Position numbers and translations under genes: made by a program. Positions 43,017-52,186 of a stretch of DNA of 64,000 nt are shown one piece after another (position 1 is the stretch's first letter; each line of letters opens with the position of its first letter). This stretch comes from Enterococcus gilvus ATCC BAA-350. Lineage in GTDB: Bacteria > Bacillota > Bacilli > Lactobacillales > Enterococcaceae. The DNA is taken from the NCBI RefSeq assembly GCF_000407545.1, contig NZ_ASWH01000001.1, positions 1,565,501-1,629,500 on the forward strand, written 5' to 3'. The notes under the pieces were generated by a model. It was not told where the DNA came from. It made no database searches and saw nothing but the letters and a program-made list of their open reading frames with translations.

Positions 43017-43072
43017 AATAAACGATAGTTATTCTAAATAAGGATTACTATCGTTTATTTTCATTTTTTTGT
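43017..43072 (+). terminator. Hairpin with T-rich tail, second uppP terminator or operator
   Basis: AATAAACGATAGT (43017-43029) is an exact inverted copy of ACTATCGTTTATT (43047-43059); a T-rich tail follows. It could end uppP read-through, or be a site in the promoter region of the metal ATPase. Confidence 0.5.
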
Positions 43073-43100
43073 TGGTATACTGCGGAAAAACATTTTAAAA

Positions 43101-43120
43101 GCTAATGATAGTCATTCTCA
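43101..43120 (+). promoter_or_regulatory. Candidate Fur box upstream of the metal ATPase
   Basis: GCTAATGATAGTCATTCTC matches the classical 19-bp Fur box at 16 positions; the 7-1-7 form TGATAGT-C-ATTCTCA (43106-43120) is 12 of 14. A weaker 13 of 19 match begins at 43130. They lie about 165 bases before the start codon, so a long leader or another promoter would be needed. Confidence 0.55.
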
Positions 43121-43284
43121 ATGGTAATTGATAATTACTTTCGTTCTCAATTAGCGATTTAAATTATCAATTATGCGGATTGCTATGATACTATGAAATT
43201 GAAAGAAACAGTGCCCGCACATCTCATCAGTTGTGAGTGATTGGTTCTGATAGATTTCTTTGTATTTAGAAAGGAGGAAAAGTG

Positions 43285-45168
43285 ATGAGTAAAGAAGAAC
43301 GTAATGCCTTTCTCTCTACCCTTTTCTGTTTCGTATTTTTGATGATTGGAAAAATTTCAAGCGGCTTCTCCCTGCCTGTTTCTCCACTCTTTTTCGTTTT
43401 GGCAATTATCTGTGGTGGATGGAAGCAAACCTTTGAAGGTTTCAGTGAGCTCTTACAGGATCGCACATTAAACGTCGATTTATTAATGGCTTTAGCAGCA
43501 ATCGGTGCCTGTTTGATCGGTAATTGGTTTGAGGGTGCGATGTTGACGTTTATTTTTTGTTTGAGTGGCGCCTTGGAAGAATATGCGACCAATAAGAGCA
43601 CAAAAGAAATCACCGCGCTAATGAATGTTGCCCCCAATGAGGCGTTGAAAATTGTTGAGGGTGAGCACCTCACAGTTCCCGTAGAAGAATTACAAGTGGG
43701 AGATCTTGTGTTTGTGCCTAAGGGGAAAGCTGTACCGATTGATGGTCGAATGCTCGATGCCTCGTCAATCGATGAATCTGCTATCTCTGGTGAATCTGTT
43801 CCGGTTGAAAAAGCGGTCAATGATGATGCCTTTGGCGGAACCATCAATTTAGGTCAGCCATTTACATTGGAAGTATCAAAAACAAGCAATAATACGTTAT
43901 TCGCTCAAATATTGCGATTGGTCGAAAATGCTCAAAATGAGAAAAGTGCAACAGCGACATTCATTGAACAAATTGAAAATGTATACGTCAAAATTGTTCT
44001 TATTACCGTACCAGTAATGATTCTACTGACCCATTTCGTATTGAGTTGGAGTATGACAGAGAGCTTTTATCGCGGCATGGTGTTATTAGTCGTAGCCTCC
44101 CCCTGTGCGTTAGTCGCTTCTGCCACTCCCGCAGCGCTGGCAACGATCTCTAATGGAGCGAAGAAAGGGATTTTATTTAAATCTGGCAAAACAATAGAAA
44201 AACTCGCCGATTTGCGGGCCATATCCTTCGATAAAACGGGAACCCTGACACAAGGAAAACCGCGTGTTACGGATTACCATACATTTTACGAAGACCCAGT
44301 GATTCCTCGGCTCTTCTATTCTATGGAACGCCAATCTGCTCATCCGCTGGCAGCGGCTATTACGAAGTTTTTCAAAAATGAAGAGACACTCGACCTCTCC
44401 ATTGAAGAACGGGCGGGCTTCGGTTTAGAAGCAAGTTATCAAGATGAACGGTGGCAGTTGGGCAAACCGAAAGACGAGCAGAGGCATCCTTTGATCAAGC
44501 AGTGGCATGATGAGGGAAAGACCGTGGTCGTCCTCAGTAACAATGAGACGATCGTCGCATTAGTAGGATTGATGGATTTGCCTAAGCCCTACACGAAAGA
44601 GGTCATCCACTATTTTCAGGAGGAAGACGTGCAAACCGTCATGCTCACCGGCGATAATTATGGAGCAGCCAGTTACATTGCCCATCAATTGGGATTAAAT
44701 GATTATCACAGCGGCTGTCTGCCCGCTGATAAAACAGAATTAGTCAAACAGCAGCAAAAGGCGTTTCACGTCAACGCAATGGTTGGCGATGGAATCAACG
44801 ATGCTCCCGCTTTGGCGACTGCAAGCATCGGGGTTGCTATGGGTGAAGGAACCGATGTTGCGATGGAAGTTTCCGATATGGTTCTAATGAAGAATGATTT
44901 GACCAAATTAATGTACAGTCATCGTCTAGCCAAAAAAATGAAGCGCATCGTTCGACAAAATATCCTATTTTCCTTGAGCGTCATTTGTGTGCTGATTGCG
45001 AGCAATTTCTTACAATTTCTCACTCTTCCCTTTGGCGTGATCGGACATGAAGGAAGTACGATACTTGTGATTATAAATGGGTTGCGGATGCTCCTACCTC
45101 TAAAAGAACCGAAACACTTGGATGAGACAAAATGCACGGCTTGCCCATTATATAAATCAGCCAATTAA
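43285..45168 (+). CDS. P1B-type metal-transporting ATPase, P1B-4-like (FrvA/PfeT/CtpD group)
   Basis: A 627-residue heavy-metal ATPase without an N-terminal HMA or His-rich metal domain. It has about six membrane spans, the actuator GES motif (SAISGESVPVEKA), the metal motif SPCALV, the DKTGTLT phosphorylation site, HPLAAAI, and GDGINDAPAL. The late membrane span reads HEGSTILVIINGLRML, the HEG(G/S)T-type motif of P1B-4 pumps, which export iron or cobalt. Together with the Fur-box match, iron is the likely substrate, as for Listeria FrvA. Start at 43285 has an AAGGAGG site 7 bases ahead. It ends in a cysteine-rich tail (TKCTACPLY). Confidence 0.85.
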   Translation: MSKEERNAFLSTLFCFVFLMIGKISSGFSLPVSPLFFVLAIICGGWKQTFEGFSELLQDRTLNVDLLMALAAIGACLIGNWFEGAMLTFIFCLSGALEEYATNKSTKEITALMNVAPNEALKIVEGEHLTVPVEELQVGDLVFVPKGKAVPIDGRMLDASSIDESAISGESVPVEKAVNDDAFGGTINLGQPFTLEVSKTSNNTLFAQILRLVENAQNEKSATATFIEQIENVYVKIVLITVPVMILLTHFVLSWSMTESFYRGMVLLVVASPCALVASATPAALATISNGAKKGILFKSGKTIEKLADLRAISFDKTGTLTQGKPRVTDYHTFYEDPVIPRLFYSMERQSAHPLAAAITKFFKNEETLDLSIEERAGFGLEASYQDERWQLGKPKDEQRHPLIKQWHDEGKTVVVLSNNETIVALVGLMDLPKPYTKEVIHYFQEEDVQTVMLTGDNYGAASYIAHQLGLNDYHSGCLPADKTELVKQQQKAFHVNAMVGDGINDAPALATASIGVAMGEGTDVAMEVSDMVLMKNDLTKLMYSHRLAKKMKRIVRQNILFSLSVICVLIASNFLQFLTLPFGVIGHEGSTILVIINGLRMLLPLKEPKHLDETKCTACPLYKSAN

Positions 45169-45288
45169 GAATCGGATCGGACGGGTATACCCTTCTGTTC
45201 ATAAAAATAGAATCGGGCACATGAATCAACGCTGTTGCCTTCTTATATATTTATTTTCTGTTAAGGAAAAAAACTTGTCACGATTTTA

Positions 45289-45317
45289 TTGCATTGAAAA
45301 GCGGCTTTATGTATAAT
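45289..45317 (+). promoter_or_regulatory. Promoter of rpsT
   Basis: TTGCAT (45289-45294), 17-base spacer, TATAAT (45312-45317) with an upstream TATG. The message would start near 45325 and includes a small TACGG/CCGTA hairpin before the ribosome site. Confidence 0.7.
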
Positions 45318-45375
45318 GAGTAATGTTGAATTGTACGGAAATAACCGTATAAGACTGAATTCGGAGGTGAAATCC

Positions 45376-45630
45376 ATGCCAAACATTGAATCTGCAATCA
45401 AACGTGTTCGCACTAGCGAAGCTGCTAACGCTAAAAACTCATCACAAATGAGCGCAATGCGTACTACTGTTAAGAAATTTGAAGAGGCTGCTGATGCTGG
45501 CGCTGAAAATATGAACGACCTTTATAAAGAAGCTGCTAAAGCAATCGATATGGCTGAATCAAAAGGTTTGATCCACAAAAACAAAGCAAACCGCGACAAA
45601 GCGCGTCTTGCTAAAAAATTAGCGAAATAA
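45376..45630 (+). CDS. rpsT: 30S ribosomal protein S20
   Basis: An 84-residue basic helical protein that binds 16S rRNA. The start [20 protein letters not shown] and the ending [16 protein letters not shown] match S20. The ATG at 45376 follows GGAGGTGA; upstream in-frame codons to 45316 belong to the leader. It is a single gene on the plus strand ending in a terminator. In related genomes holA is next to rpsT, whereas here the flavodoxin/PFOR cluster lies between. Confidence 0.97.
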   Translation: MPNIESAIKRVRTSEAANAKNSSQMSAMRTTVKKFEEAADAGAENMNDLYKEAAKAIDMAESKGLIHKNKANRDKARLAKKLAK

Positions 45631-45631
45631 T

Positions 45632-45658
45632 AAAAACCGATCGTTTGATCGGTTTTTT
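45632..45658 (+). terminator. Intrinsic terminator after rpsT
   Basis: AAAAACCGATC pairs with GATCGGTTTTT around a GTTT loop. Confidence 0.9.
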
Positions 45659-45676
45659 ATTTTGTCCTCTGGATAC

Positions 45677-45715
45677 AAAAATAGCGTCGATACCATTGGT
45701 ATCAACGCTATTTTT
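45677..45715 (-). terminator. Intrinsic terminator after nifJ
   Basis: A long minus-strand hairpin: AAAATAGCGT with ACGCTATTTT and inner GATACC with GGTATC, one mismatch, followed by TTTTTG. It ends the four-gene cluster. Confidence 0.85.
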
Positions 45716-48700
45716 TATTTGTTCGTCAATTCCGTATAACTTTTCGCCCGTTCTTCCATATCATCGACGGTTTGTGTCAGCATCTCTTCTACTAGCTCAT
45801 CATCTTTTTTGATGTTGTGCAGTGCAGAGAAGCGTGTCTGACCTTCAAGGAAAGCATTCATTTTACTGAAATCTGCTTTCTTAAAGTCGATCCGCATTGG
45901 GTCCTTGCCTTTTTGTGCACGGACAGGATCGTAGCGATAAAGCGGCCAGTAGCCTGATTCAACGGCTTCTTTCGATTCTTCGATCGATTGACTCATTCCG
46001 CCTCGAATCCCGTGGTTGATACACGGTGTATACCCAATAATCAATGATGGTCCCGGGTAGGCTTCTGCCTCCTGGATCGCCTTCAATGCCTGCGTCGGAT
46101 TAGCTTCGATCGCGACTTGAGCGACATAAACATCCCGATACGTCATTGCCATCATACCCAGATCTTTTTTCTTCGTTTTCTTCCCGCCGGCCGCAAATTT
46201 CGCAATGGCTGCTGAAGGGGTCGCTTTGGACATCTGACCTCCGGTATTTGCATAGACTTCATTGTCCATAACCAAAATATTGACATCCTCACCAGAAGCT
46301 AAGACGTGGTCAATACCGCTAAAGCCGATATCATAGGCCCATCCATCGCCTCCGATGATCCATTGACTAGGCTTCGCAAACATCTCATGATCCGCGAGAA
46401 TTGAACGCAAGTCTTCGTCTGTTTCTTCACCTAATACGGCACGTAATTTTGCCGCACGCTGTTGACTGCCTTCGCCATCTAACATGTGGTTCATCCAGTC
46501 CTGTAACTGGGCCCTTGTATCCTCTGACCCAACGCCATTTTCCAAAGCCTTCATCACTTTATTGGCTAAACGATTTCGTTTGGTTTGGTTTGCCATGTGC
46601 ATACCTAGACCGTATTCTGCGTTGTCTTCAAAAAGTGAATTGCTCCATGCAGGTCCTCTGCCATCTTCGTTAACAGTATATGGTGTCGCTGGTGCAGAAC
46701 CGCCCCAAATAGAAGAGCATCCAGTCGTGTTTGCCACCATCATGCGGTCCCCGAACAATTGGGTCAATAGCTTCACATATGGTGTTTCCCCACAGCCCGC
46801 ACATGCGCCAGAGAATTCCAATAATGGCTGCTCAAATTGAGAGCCCTTAACAGAAAACTTCTTCGCTGGATTGGCTTTTTGACGCAACGTCATCGCGAAA
46901 GCCCAATTAACTGCTTGATCTTTCTGATCTTCATAGGATTTCATAACTAACGCTTTTTCTTTAGCAGGGCACGCTTCTACACAAAGCCCACATCCTGTAC
47001 AGTCTTCCAACGATACTTGGATACGATATTTGAACCCGTCTTTTCCACGCATATCACGAGTAATAAAGCCTTCTGGCGCCGCCTCCATCTCTTCTTCGTC
47101 TGCAAGGAATGGACGAATCGCTGCGTGAGGACAAACAAAGGCACACTCGTTACACATCGTACAGGCTTCTGGAATCCATTCAGGCACTTCCAGTGCAATT
47201 CCGCGCTTCTCATACGCTGCTGTTCCTGAAGGCATCACGCCGCCCAACATACCATTTTCAATCAGGTCGTTGACAGAAAGCGCATTGCCTTCTTGACGGT
47301 TGATTGGCTCTAAGATATTGCGAATATAGGCAGGTTTCTCTTGATCTTCCTTATTAAACAGCGGTTTTACTTCAATCTCTGCCCATTCAGCCGGTATTTC
47401 TACTTTTTTCAACTCAGCGACTGTCGCGTCGATCGCCTGCCAATTGCGCTCAACGATCGTTCTAGATTTTTTACCATAAGCGGCATCTACTTCTGCTTTA
47501 AGCAGCGGCAAATACGTCTCATGATCCAAAATATCTGTCAATTCAAAGAAGGCTGTGGACATTACTTGGTTGATCCGTCCGCCAAGGCCTGTCTTTTGCG
47601 CGATCTCCATTGCATTGATAATGTAGAAATTGATGTTGTGTTCCGCTAAATAGCGTTTGATTCTGCTTGGTAATAACTGTTTGACTTTTTCTTCTGTCCA
47701 AACCGTATTAAGCAAGAATGTCCCGCCATCTTTTAACCCTTTAACTAAATCATATTGGTGGATGTAGGCGCTGTTATGGCATCCCACAAAATCAGCAGCT
47801 TCTACGTTATAGATTGAAAGAATCGGTTCTTTACCAAAACGTAAATGGGAATTCGTCAAGCCGCCTGATTTTTTAGAATCATAGGAGAAATACGCCTGCG
47901 CATAATAATCCGTGTTGTTCCCGATTATTTTAATCGCTTGCTTATTCGCCCCCACTGTACCATCAGAACCAAGTCCCCAGAACTTCGCTTGGAAGGTAGA
48001 TGTCGGTGTCAAATCCAATACTTCACCCATTGGTAAGGACAGATTTGTCACGTCATCATTGATCCCGATCGTAAAGCGTTGCTTCATTTCGTTTATCGGT
48101 ACTAAAAGATGGTCAAAAACAGCCACGATTTGATCTGGCGTAACATCTTTAGAAGCAATTCCGTAACGGCCGCCAATAACGATTGGACGGTTCATGTGAC
48201 GGTACAGTACACTTTGTACATCCAATAATAACGGTTCGCCATCTGATCCTGGTTCCTTCGTACGATCAAGTACTGCTACTTTCTCAACGGTTGCAGGTAA
48301 TTTTTCTAATAGATTTTCAGCAGGAAAAGGACGGTATAGATGAATATCAATAAAACCGACTTTACGGCCATTGGCATTCAAGTAATCCACTGTTTGCTGG
48401 ATCGTTGGTGAAGCAGATCCCATCGCAATGATCACTTCTGTCGCTTCTGGATCTCCATAATAATTCGTTAAATCATAATTGGTTCCACGGAGATCGTTGA
48501 TTTTCTGCATATATTTTTGAACGATCGCCGGCATTTCGTCGTAATAACGATTGACTGTTTCTCTTTGTTGGAAATGAATGTCTGGATTTTGAGCCGTTCC
48601 AGATACATTCGGACGATTTGGATTCATCCCTAGTTTACGGAATTCTTCCAGCGCTTCCCAATTCACCATCGCTTTTAGATCATCATAATCAAGAACTTCA

Positions 48701-49245
48701 ATTTTTTGCAGTTCATGACTGGTTCTGAAGCCATCAAAGAAATTCATGAATGGTAATTTGCCTTCGATGCTCGCCAAATGGGCAACGGCGGACAAATCCA
48801 TTACTTCCTGTACGCCGCCTTCAGCGAGCATACAAAATCCTGTTTGTCGAGCAGCCATCACATCACTGTGGTCGCCGAAAATACTCAAGGCGTTCGTAGA
48901 AACTGCACGCGCTGCTACATGAAACACCGTCGGCAGTAATTCACCTGCGATTTTGAACATATTTGGAATCATGAGAAGCAGCCCTTGCGAAGCGGTATAC
49001 GTCGTGGTCAATACACCGGTCTTTAATGACCCGTGCACTGTCCCTGCGGCTCCTGCTTCTGATTGCATCTCAACAACCTTTACTGTCTCATTGAAAATAT
49101 TTTTGCGGCCCTGTTCTGCCCATTCATCAACGACTTCTGCCATTGTTGAGCTAGGGGTGATCGGATAAATACCTGCAACTTCAGTGAATGCGTAAGATAT
49201 ATGTGCTGCTGCAGTATTTCCATCCATTGTCTTCATCGTTTTCAT
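45715..49245 (-). CDS. nifJ: Pyruvate:flavodoxin/ferredoxin oxidoreductase (PFOR)
   Basis: Oxidises pyruvate with CoA to acetyl-CoA, CO2 and two low-potential electrons. The 1176-residue single-chain form has the N-terminal GNTAAAHISYAF and YPITPSSTMAE domain, two ferredoxin-type clusters in CTMCNECAFVCPH and CTGCGLCVEACPA, the thiamin-diphosphate domain with CAGCGETPYVK, TTGCSSIWGGSAPATPY, GGDGWAYDIG and MDNEVYANTGGQ. The likely start is ATG 49245, favoured by GAGGTG six bases ahead and family starts (MKTMDGNTAA); 49248 and a GTG at 49254 are alternatives. It is the last gene of a unit with NfnB-like, NfnA-like and flavodoxin. Oxygen sensitivity of the family implies use under anaerobiosis. 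Confidence 0.95.
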   Translation of the reverse strand: MKTMKTMDGNTAAAHISYAFTEVAGIYPITPSSTMAEVVDEWAEQGRKNIFNETVKVVEMQSEAGAAGTVHGSLKTGVLTTTYTASQGLLLMIPNMFKIAGELLPTVFHVAARAVSTNALSIFGDHSDVMAARQTGFCMLAEGGVQEVMDLSAVAHLASIEGKLPFMNFFDGFRTSHELQKIEVLDYDDLKAMVNWEALEEFRKLGMNPNRPNVSGTAQNPDIHFQQRETVNRYYDEMPAIVQKYMQKINDLRGTNYDLTNYYGDPEATEVIIAMGSASPTIQQTVDYLNANGRKVGFIDIHLYRPFPAENLLEKLPATVEKVAVLDRTKEPGSDGEPLLLDVQSVLYRHMNRPIVIGGRYGIASKDVTPDQIVAVFDHLLVPINEMKQRFTIGINDDVTNLSLPMGEVLDLTPTSTFQAKFWGLGSDGTVGANKQAIKIIGNNTDYYAQAYFSYDSKKSGGLTNSHLRFGKEPILSIYNVEAADFVGCHNSAYIHQYDLVKGLKDGGTFLLNTVWTEEKVKQLLPSRIKRYLAEHNINFYIINAMEIAQKTGLGGRINQVMSTAFFELTDILDHETYLPLLKAEVDAAYGKKSRTIVERNWQAIDATVAELKKVEIPAEWAEIEVKPLFNKEDQEKPAYIRNILEPINRQEGNALSVNDLIENGMLGGVMPSGTAAYEKRGIALEVPEWIPEACTMCNECAFVCPHAAIRPFLADEEEMEAAPEGFITRDMRGKDGFKYRIQVSLEDCTGCGLCVEACPAKEKALVMKSYEDQKDQAVNWAFAMTLRQKANPAKKFSVKGSQFEQPLLEFSGACAGCGETPYVKLLTQLFGDRMMVANTTGCSSIWGGSAPATPYTVNEDGRGPAWSNSLFEDNAEYGLGMHMANQTKRNRLANKVMKALENGVGSEDTRAQLQDWMNHMLDGEGSQQRAAKLRAVLGEETDEDLRSILADHEMFAKPSQWIIGGDGWAYDIGFSGIDHVLASGEDVNILVMDNEVYANTGGQMSKATPSAAIAKFAAGGKKTKKKDLGMMAMTYRDVYVAQVAIEANPTQALKAIQEAEAYPGPSLIIGYTPCINHGIRGGMSQSIEESKEAVESGYWPLYRYDPVRAQKGKDPMRIDFKKADFSKMNAFLEGQTRFSALHNIKKDDELVEEMLTQTVDDMEERAKSYTELTNK

Positions 49246-49259
49246 CATTTGCACCTCGC

Positions 49260-50669
49260 TTAAACCAATTGCTCCTGTCTTGTCTTTTGAATGTACTGAT
49301 CAATTTCATTTGCTGCAATTTTCCCAGCGCCCATTGCTAAAATGACTGTTGCTGCACCCGTTACGATATCTCCCCCAGCAAACACTCCTGGTATCGACGT
49401 TGCACAGGTTTCTTCATCTGCATCAATGTATCCCCATTTATTCAGAGCCAGCTCAGGGAATGTATCTAATAGCACTTTGTTGGCCCCTTGCCCGATTGCT
49501 TCGATCGCTGTGTCTGCTTCGATAATAAATTCGCTGCCTGGAATCACGATTGGTCGACGACGACCTGAATCATCCGGTTCCCCTAATTCCATTTGGACAC
49601 ATTTAACTGATTTTAGGCGGCCGGCACCATCGTCCATATATTCGATTGGATTCGTCAACCAGTGATACTCGATGCCCTCTTCTACCGAATGGTGATACTC
49701 TTCTTCTCGGGCAGGCAATTCTTCTAATGACCGACGATAAACGATCGATACCTTTTCAGCACCCAAACGCTTAGCAGAACGTGCTGCATCCATCGCAACA
49801 TTCCCGCCGCCGATAACAACGACATTTTTTGATTTTTGAATAGGTGTATCGTATTTAGGAAACTCGTACCCGTGCATCAAATTGACACGCGTTAAATATT
49901 CACTGGAAGAATAGACCCCATTTAATGAAGTCCCTTTGATTCCTTGGAATCTTGGTGCACCTGCGCCTACAGAAAGATAGCAGGCATCAAAGTCGCTGAT
50001 GATCTCATCCATCGTGATCGTTTTTCCGACGACCACGTTCGTTTCGATTTTCACGCCTTGTGCGACGATCCGGTCGATCTCTTTTTTAACGATGCGCTTT
50101 GGCAAACGGAATTCTGGAATCCCGTATGTCAATACGCCACCTGGCGCATGCAGCGCTTCGTAAACAGTGACATCATAGCCTGATTTCGCCAAATCTCCTG
50201 CGACAGTAAGTCCAGAAGGACCGGCACCAATAACTGCCACACGGCCTTTTTCTCCTGAAGCTTCCTTTGCTTCAAATGGCTGTTCCAACGCCCAGTCTGC
50301 AACAAGACGTTCGAGCTTTCCGATGGCAACCGGTTCGAATTTCTTCGATCGTCCTAATCGACAAACCATCTCACATTGTTTTTCCTGTGGGCACACTCGT
50401 CCACAGATGGCTGGCAGATTGCTGTATTTGCTTAAAATTTCATAAGCTAATGGCATTTCGCCGTCCTCAATTGCTTTGATAAATCCAGGAATATCGATCA
50501 TAACTGGACAGTTTTCGATACACGGCGCATTTTTGCATTGAAGGCAGCGGCTTGCTTCTTGCTGTCCTTCTTCTAGCGTGTAGCCTAAAGCGACCTCATC
50601 AAAGTTATGATTGCGAATCTCCGGCGCTTGTTCCTTCATAGGAGTTTTCGTATAACTGCGTTTAGCCAT
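49260..50669 (-). CDS. NfnB-like NADPH-dependent oxidoreductase (GltD family)
   Basis: A 469-residue flavoprotein of the glutamate-synthase small-subunit family, the large-type subunit in NADH-dependent ferredoxin:NADP reductase (NfnB/SudA). The N-terminus has two [4Fe-4S] cysteine sets (CLQCKNAPCIENCPV; CGRVCPQEKQCEMVC), then the FAD loop VIGAGPSGLTVAGDLAKSG and the NADP loop VVIGGGNVAMDAARSAKRLG with VYRR. The C-terminus has the FAGGDIVTGAATVILAMGAGK second FAD motif. It starts with AGGTGAG upstream and overlaps the NfnA-like gene by 8 bases, so subunits are co-translated. A glutamate synthase large subunit is absent, supporting Nfn rather than GltD. Confidence 0.88.
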   Translation of the reverse strand: MAKRSYTKTPMKEQAPEIRNHNFDEVALGYTLEEGQQEASRCLQCKNAPCIENCPVMIDIPGFIKAIEDGEMPLAYEILSKYSNLPAICGRVCPQEKQCEMVCRLGRSKKFEPVAIGKLERLVADWALEQPFEAKEASGEKGRVAVIGAGPSGLTVAGDLAKSGYDVTVYEALHAPGGVLTYGIPEFRLPKRIVKKEIDRIVAQGVKIETNVVVGKTITMDEIISDFDACYLSVGAGAPRFQGIKGTSLNGVYSSSEYLTRVNLMHGYEFPKYDTPIQKSKNVVVIGGGNVAMDAARSAKRLGAEKVSIVYRRSLEELPAREEEYHHSVEEGIEYHWLTNPIEYMDDGAGRLKSVKCVQMELGEPDDSGRRRPIVIPGSEFIIEADTAIEAIGQGANKVLLDTFPELALNKWGYIDADEETCATSIPGVFAGGDIVTGAATVILAMGAGKIAANEIDQYIQKTRQEQLV

Positions 50670-51498
50670 TTGAACTCACCTGCTTTTCGTATCTTTCGTT
50701 GGCCAGTACTTCCTCCGGTCGATATTGCTGCATTCGATTGACAAATTCGTTCCAATCGACTTCTTCGCCTAAGAATTCTGGTCCATCCACGCAAGCAAAT
50801 TTGATAGAATCGGCCACAGTCACCCGGCAGCCGCCGCACATGCCTGTTCCGTCGATCATGATAGGATTCAACGAGACATAGATCGGCACGTCATACTTTT
50901 GCGCAGTCAGAGTACAAAACTTCATCATGATACTCGGTCCGATAGCCCAAGCCATCGTGATCGTTTCACGCTGAAAGACCTCTTCCATTGCTTGTGTGAC
51001 CAATCCTTTTTGGCCAACAGAACCATCGTCTGTCATCAATATCAGCTCATCCGAATACTCAGCACACTCTTCTTTTAAGATCAATAACTCTTTGTTTTTT
51101 GCACCGAGAACGGTAATTACACGGTTTCCTGCTTCTTTTAATCCCTTAACGATCGGGAACAAAGCAGCTATCCCAACACCGCCTCCAACGAGGAGAACGG
51201 TACCATAATTTTCAATGTCTGTTGCTTTTCCAAGAGGACCAACGATATCTGACAACCCTTCTCCAGCCATGACGGTGGCCAGTTGCGCGGTCGACTTTCC
51301 GATTACTTGAAAAATTAAGCGTACCCAACCCGCTTCTTTGTCAGTATCGACGACTGTCAACGGAATCCGCTCACCCTGTTCGTCGATTCGCAAGATCACA
51401 AACTGCCCTGGCTGTGCCTTGCTGGCAATTCGCGGCGCTTCTACTAAAATTTCATACTCCGTTGGCGCCAATTCCTTGCGTTCCAATACTTTAAACAA
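50662..51498 (-). CDS. NfnA-like FAD/NAD-binding [2Fe-2S] subunit
   Basis: A 278-residue protein of the ferredoxin-NADP reductase-like family, small subunit of Nfn/SudB and close to PyrK. It has the FAD motif ERIPLTVVD, the NAD motif LLVGGGVGIAALFPIVK and the [2Fe-2S] site MIDGTGMCGGCRV plus FACVDGPEF, which gives the Asp and three Cys ligands known in NfnA. The start is a TTG at 51498 (MFKVLERKELAP), with GGAG 7 bases ahead; a TTG at 51519 is in-frame but less like the family. It lies between flavodoxin and NfnB. A dihydroorotate dehydrogenase partner is not adjacent, arguing against PyrK. Confidence 0.86.
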   Translation of the reverse strand: MFKVLERKELAPTEYEILVEAPRIASKAQPGQFVILRIDEQGERIPLTVVDTDKEAGWVRLIFQVIGKSTAQLATVMAGEGLSDIVGPLGKATDIENYGTVLLVGGGVGIAALFPIVKGLKEAGNRVITVLGAKNKELLILKEECAEYSDELILMTDDGSVGQKGLVTQAMEEVFQRETITMAWAIGPSIMMKFCTLTAQKYDVPIYVSLNPIMIDGTGMCGGCRVTVADSIKFACVDGPEFLGEEVDWNEFVNRMQQYRPEEVLANERYEKQVSSNG

Positions 51499-51527
51499 AA
51501 TCTCACTCCATTCCTCCAAGGTAATCC

Positions 51528-51977
51528 TTATTCAGCTGCTTCTACCAAAGTTTTCACAAATGCTTTCAATACTTCTTCATCCTCATCATCTGCTTCATTT
51601 TCGATTTTCACAGTTTCCGCTGCTTTTTTAGCGCCTGTTTTGGCAAAAGCTTCATCAAATGCGATCGCTGCATGGCAGAAATAGTCTGGATATAACTCGC
51701 TATCGCCACTTCCTACGACACCGTAGATTTTTCCTGATAGATCTTCCTCAGGTAATTCTTCATGCAAGTCTTCCAAATCGAAAGGCAATTCCCCATCCCC
51801 ATCAGTATAAGTAGCTAGGACACAGATATCCGCATCTTCATAAAAATCTGCTTCTGCCTCATCCGCATCCACGCGTTCAACGTCGATCCCGATTTCTTCA
51901 AAAGCATCCTCCAGAATTTCAGAGATTCCTTCTGTGTTTCCTGTGTTTGTTGCATAAACGATCTTTGCTAATGTCAT
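51528..51977 (-). CDS. Flavodoxin
   Basis: A 149-residue FMN electron carrier. The FMN phosphate loop is IVYATNTGNTEGI near the N-terminus; acidic regions (EDADICVLATYTDGDGELPF; GSGDSELYPDYFCHAA) contain the isoalloxazine-contacting loops. The start at 51977 has an AAAGGATG site; an ATG at 51986 is too close to it. It is the first gene of the cluster and would carry electrons from pyruvate oxidoreductase to the NfnAB-like enzyme. The final ALVEAAE helix and length fit a short-chain flavodoxin. Confidence 0.92.
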   Translation of the reverse strand: MTLAKIVYATNTGNTEGISEILEDAFEEIGIDVERVDADEAEADFYEDADICVLATYTDGDGELPFDLEDLHEELPEEDLSGKIYGVVGSGDSELYPDYFCHAAIAFDEAFAKTGAKKAAETVKIENEADDEDEEVLKAFVKTLVEAAE

Positions 51978-52126
51978 TTTGTTCATCCTTTCTTTTATGG
52001 TTTTATACATTTTTGTTGCATATATAAAGCCAGCGACGCTGACTATTATCGATTGAGAAAAATTACACGCAGCATTTTAAAAAAAGTAAAATGAGTACAC
52101 GGTTAAAGGTCTTTATTTTCATTATG

Positions 52127-52134
52127 AAGCGCTT
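52127..52134. promoter_or_regulatory. cre-like palindromic core
   Basis: AAGCGCTT matches the centre of catabolite-responsive elements but the outer positions do not fit the full consensus. It lies 150 bases upstream of the flavodoxin start; weak evidence only. Confidence 0.2.
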
Positions 52135-52186
52135 AACAAGCTTATTTTTAGGTATTCAACACCTTTGTTTAATCATACCTCAAAAA

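Noticed and set aside
45316..45375. 20-residue upstream extension of S20
   Set aside because: Family begins [10 protein letters not shown] and the GGAGGTGA site fixes the start at 45376.
46401..48133. Several long plus-strand frames opposite nifJ
   Set aside because: They lie wholly inside nifJ, whose protein is unambiguous; they reflect its codon bias.
50129..50329. Frame inside the NfnB-like gene
   Set aside because: Shadow of NfnB; no independent ribosome site.
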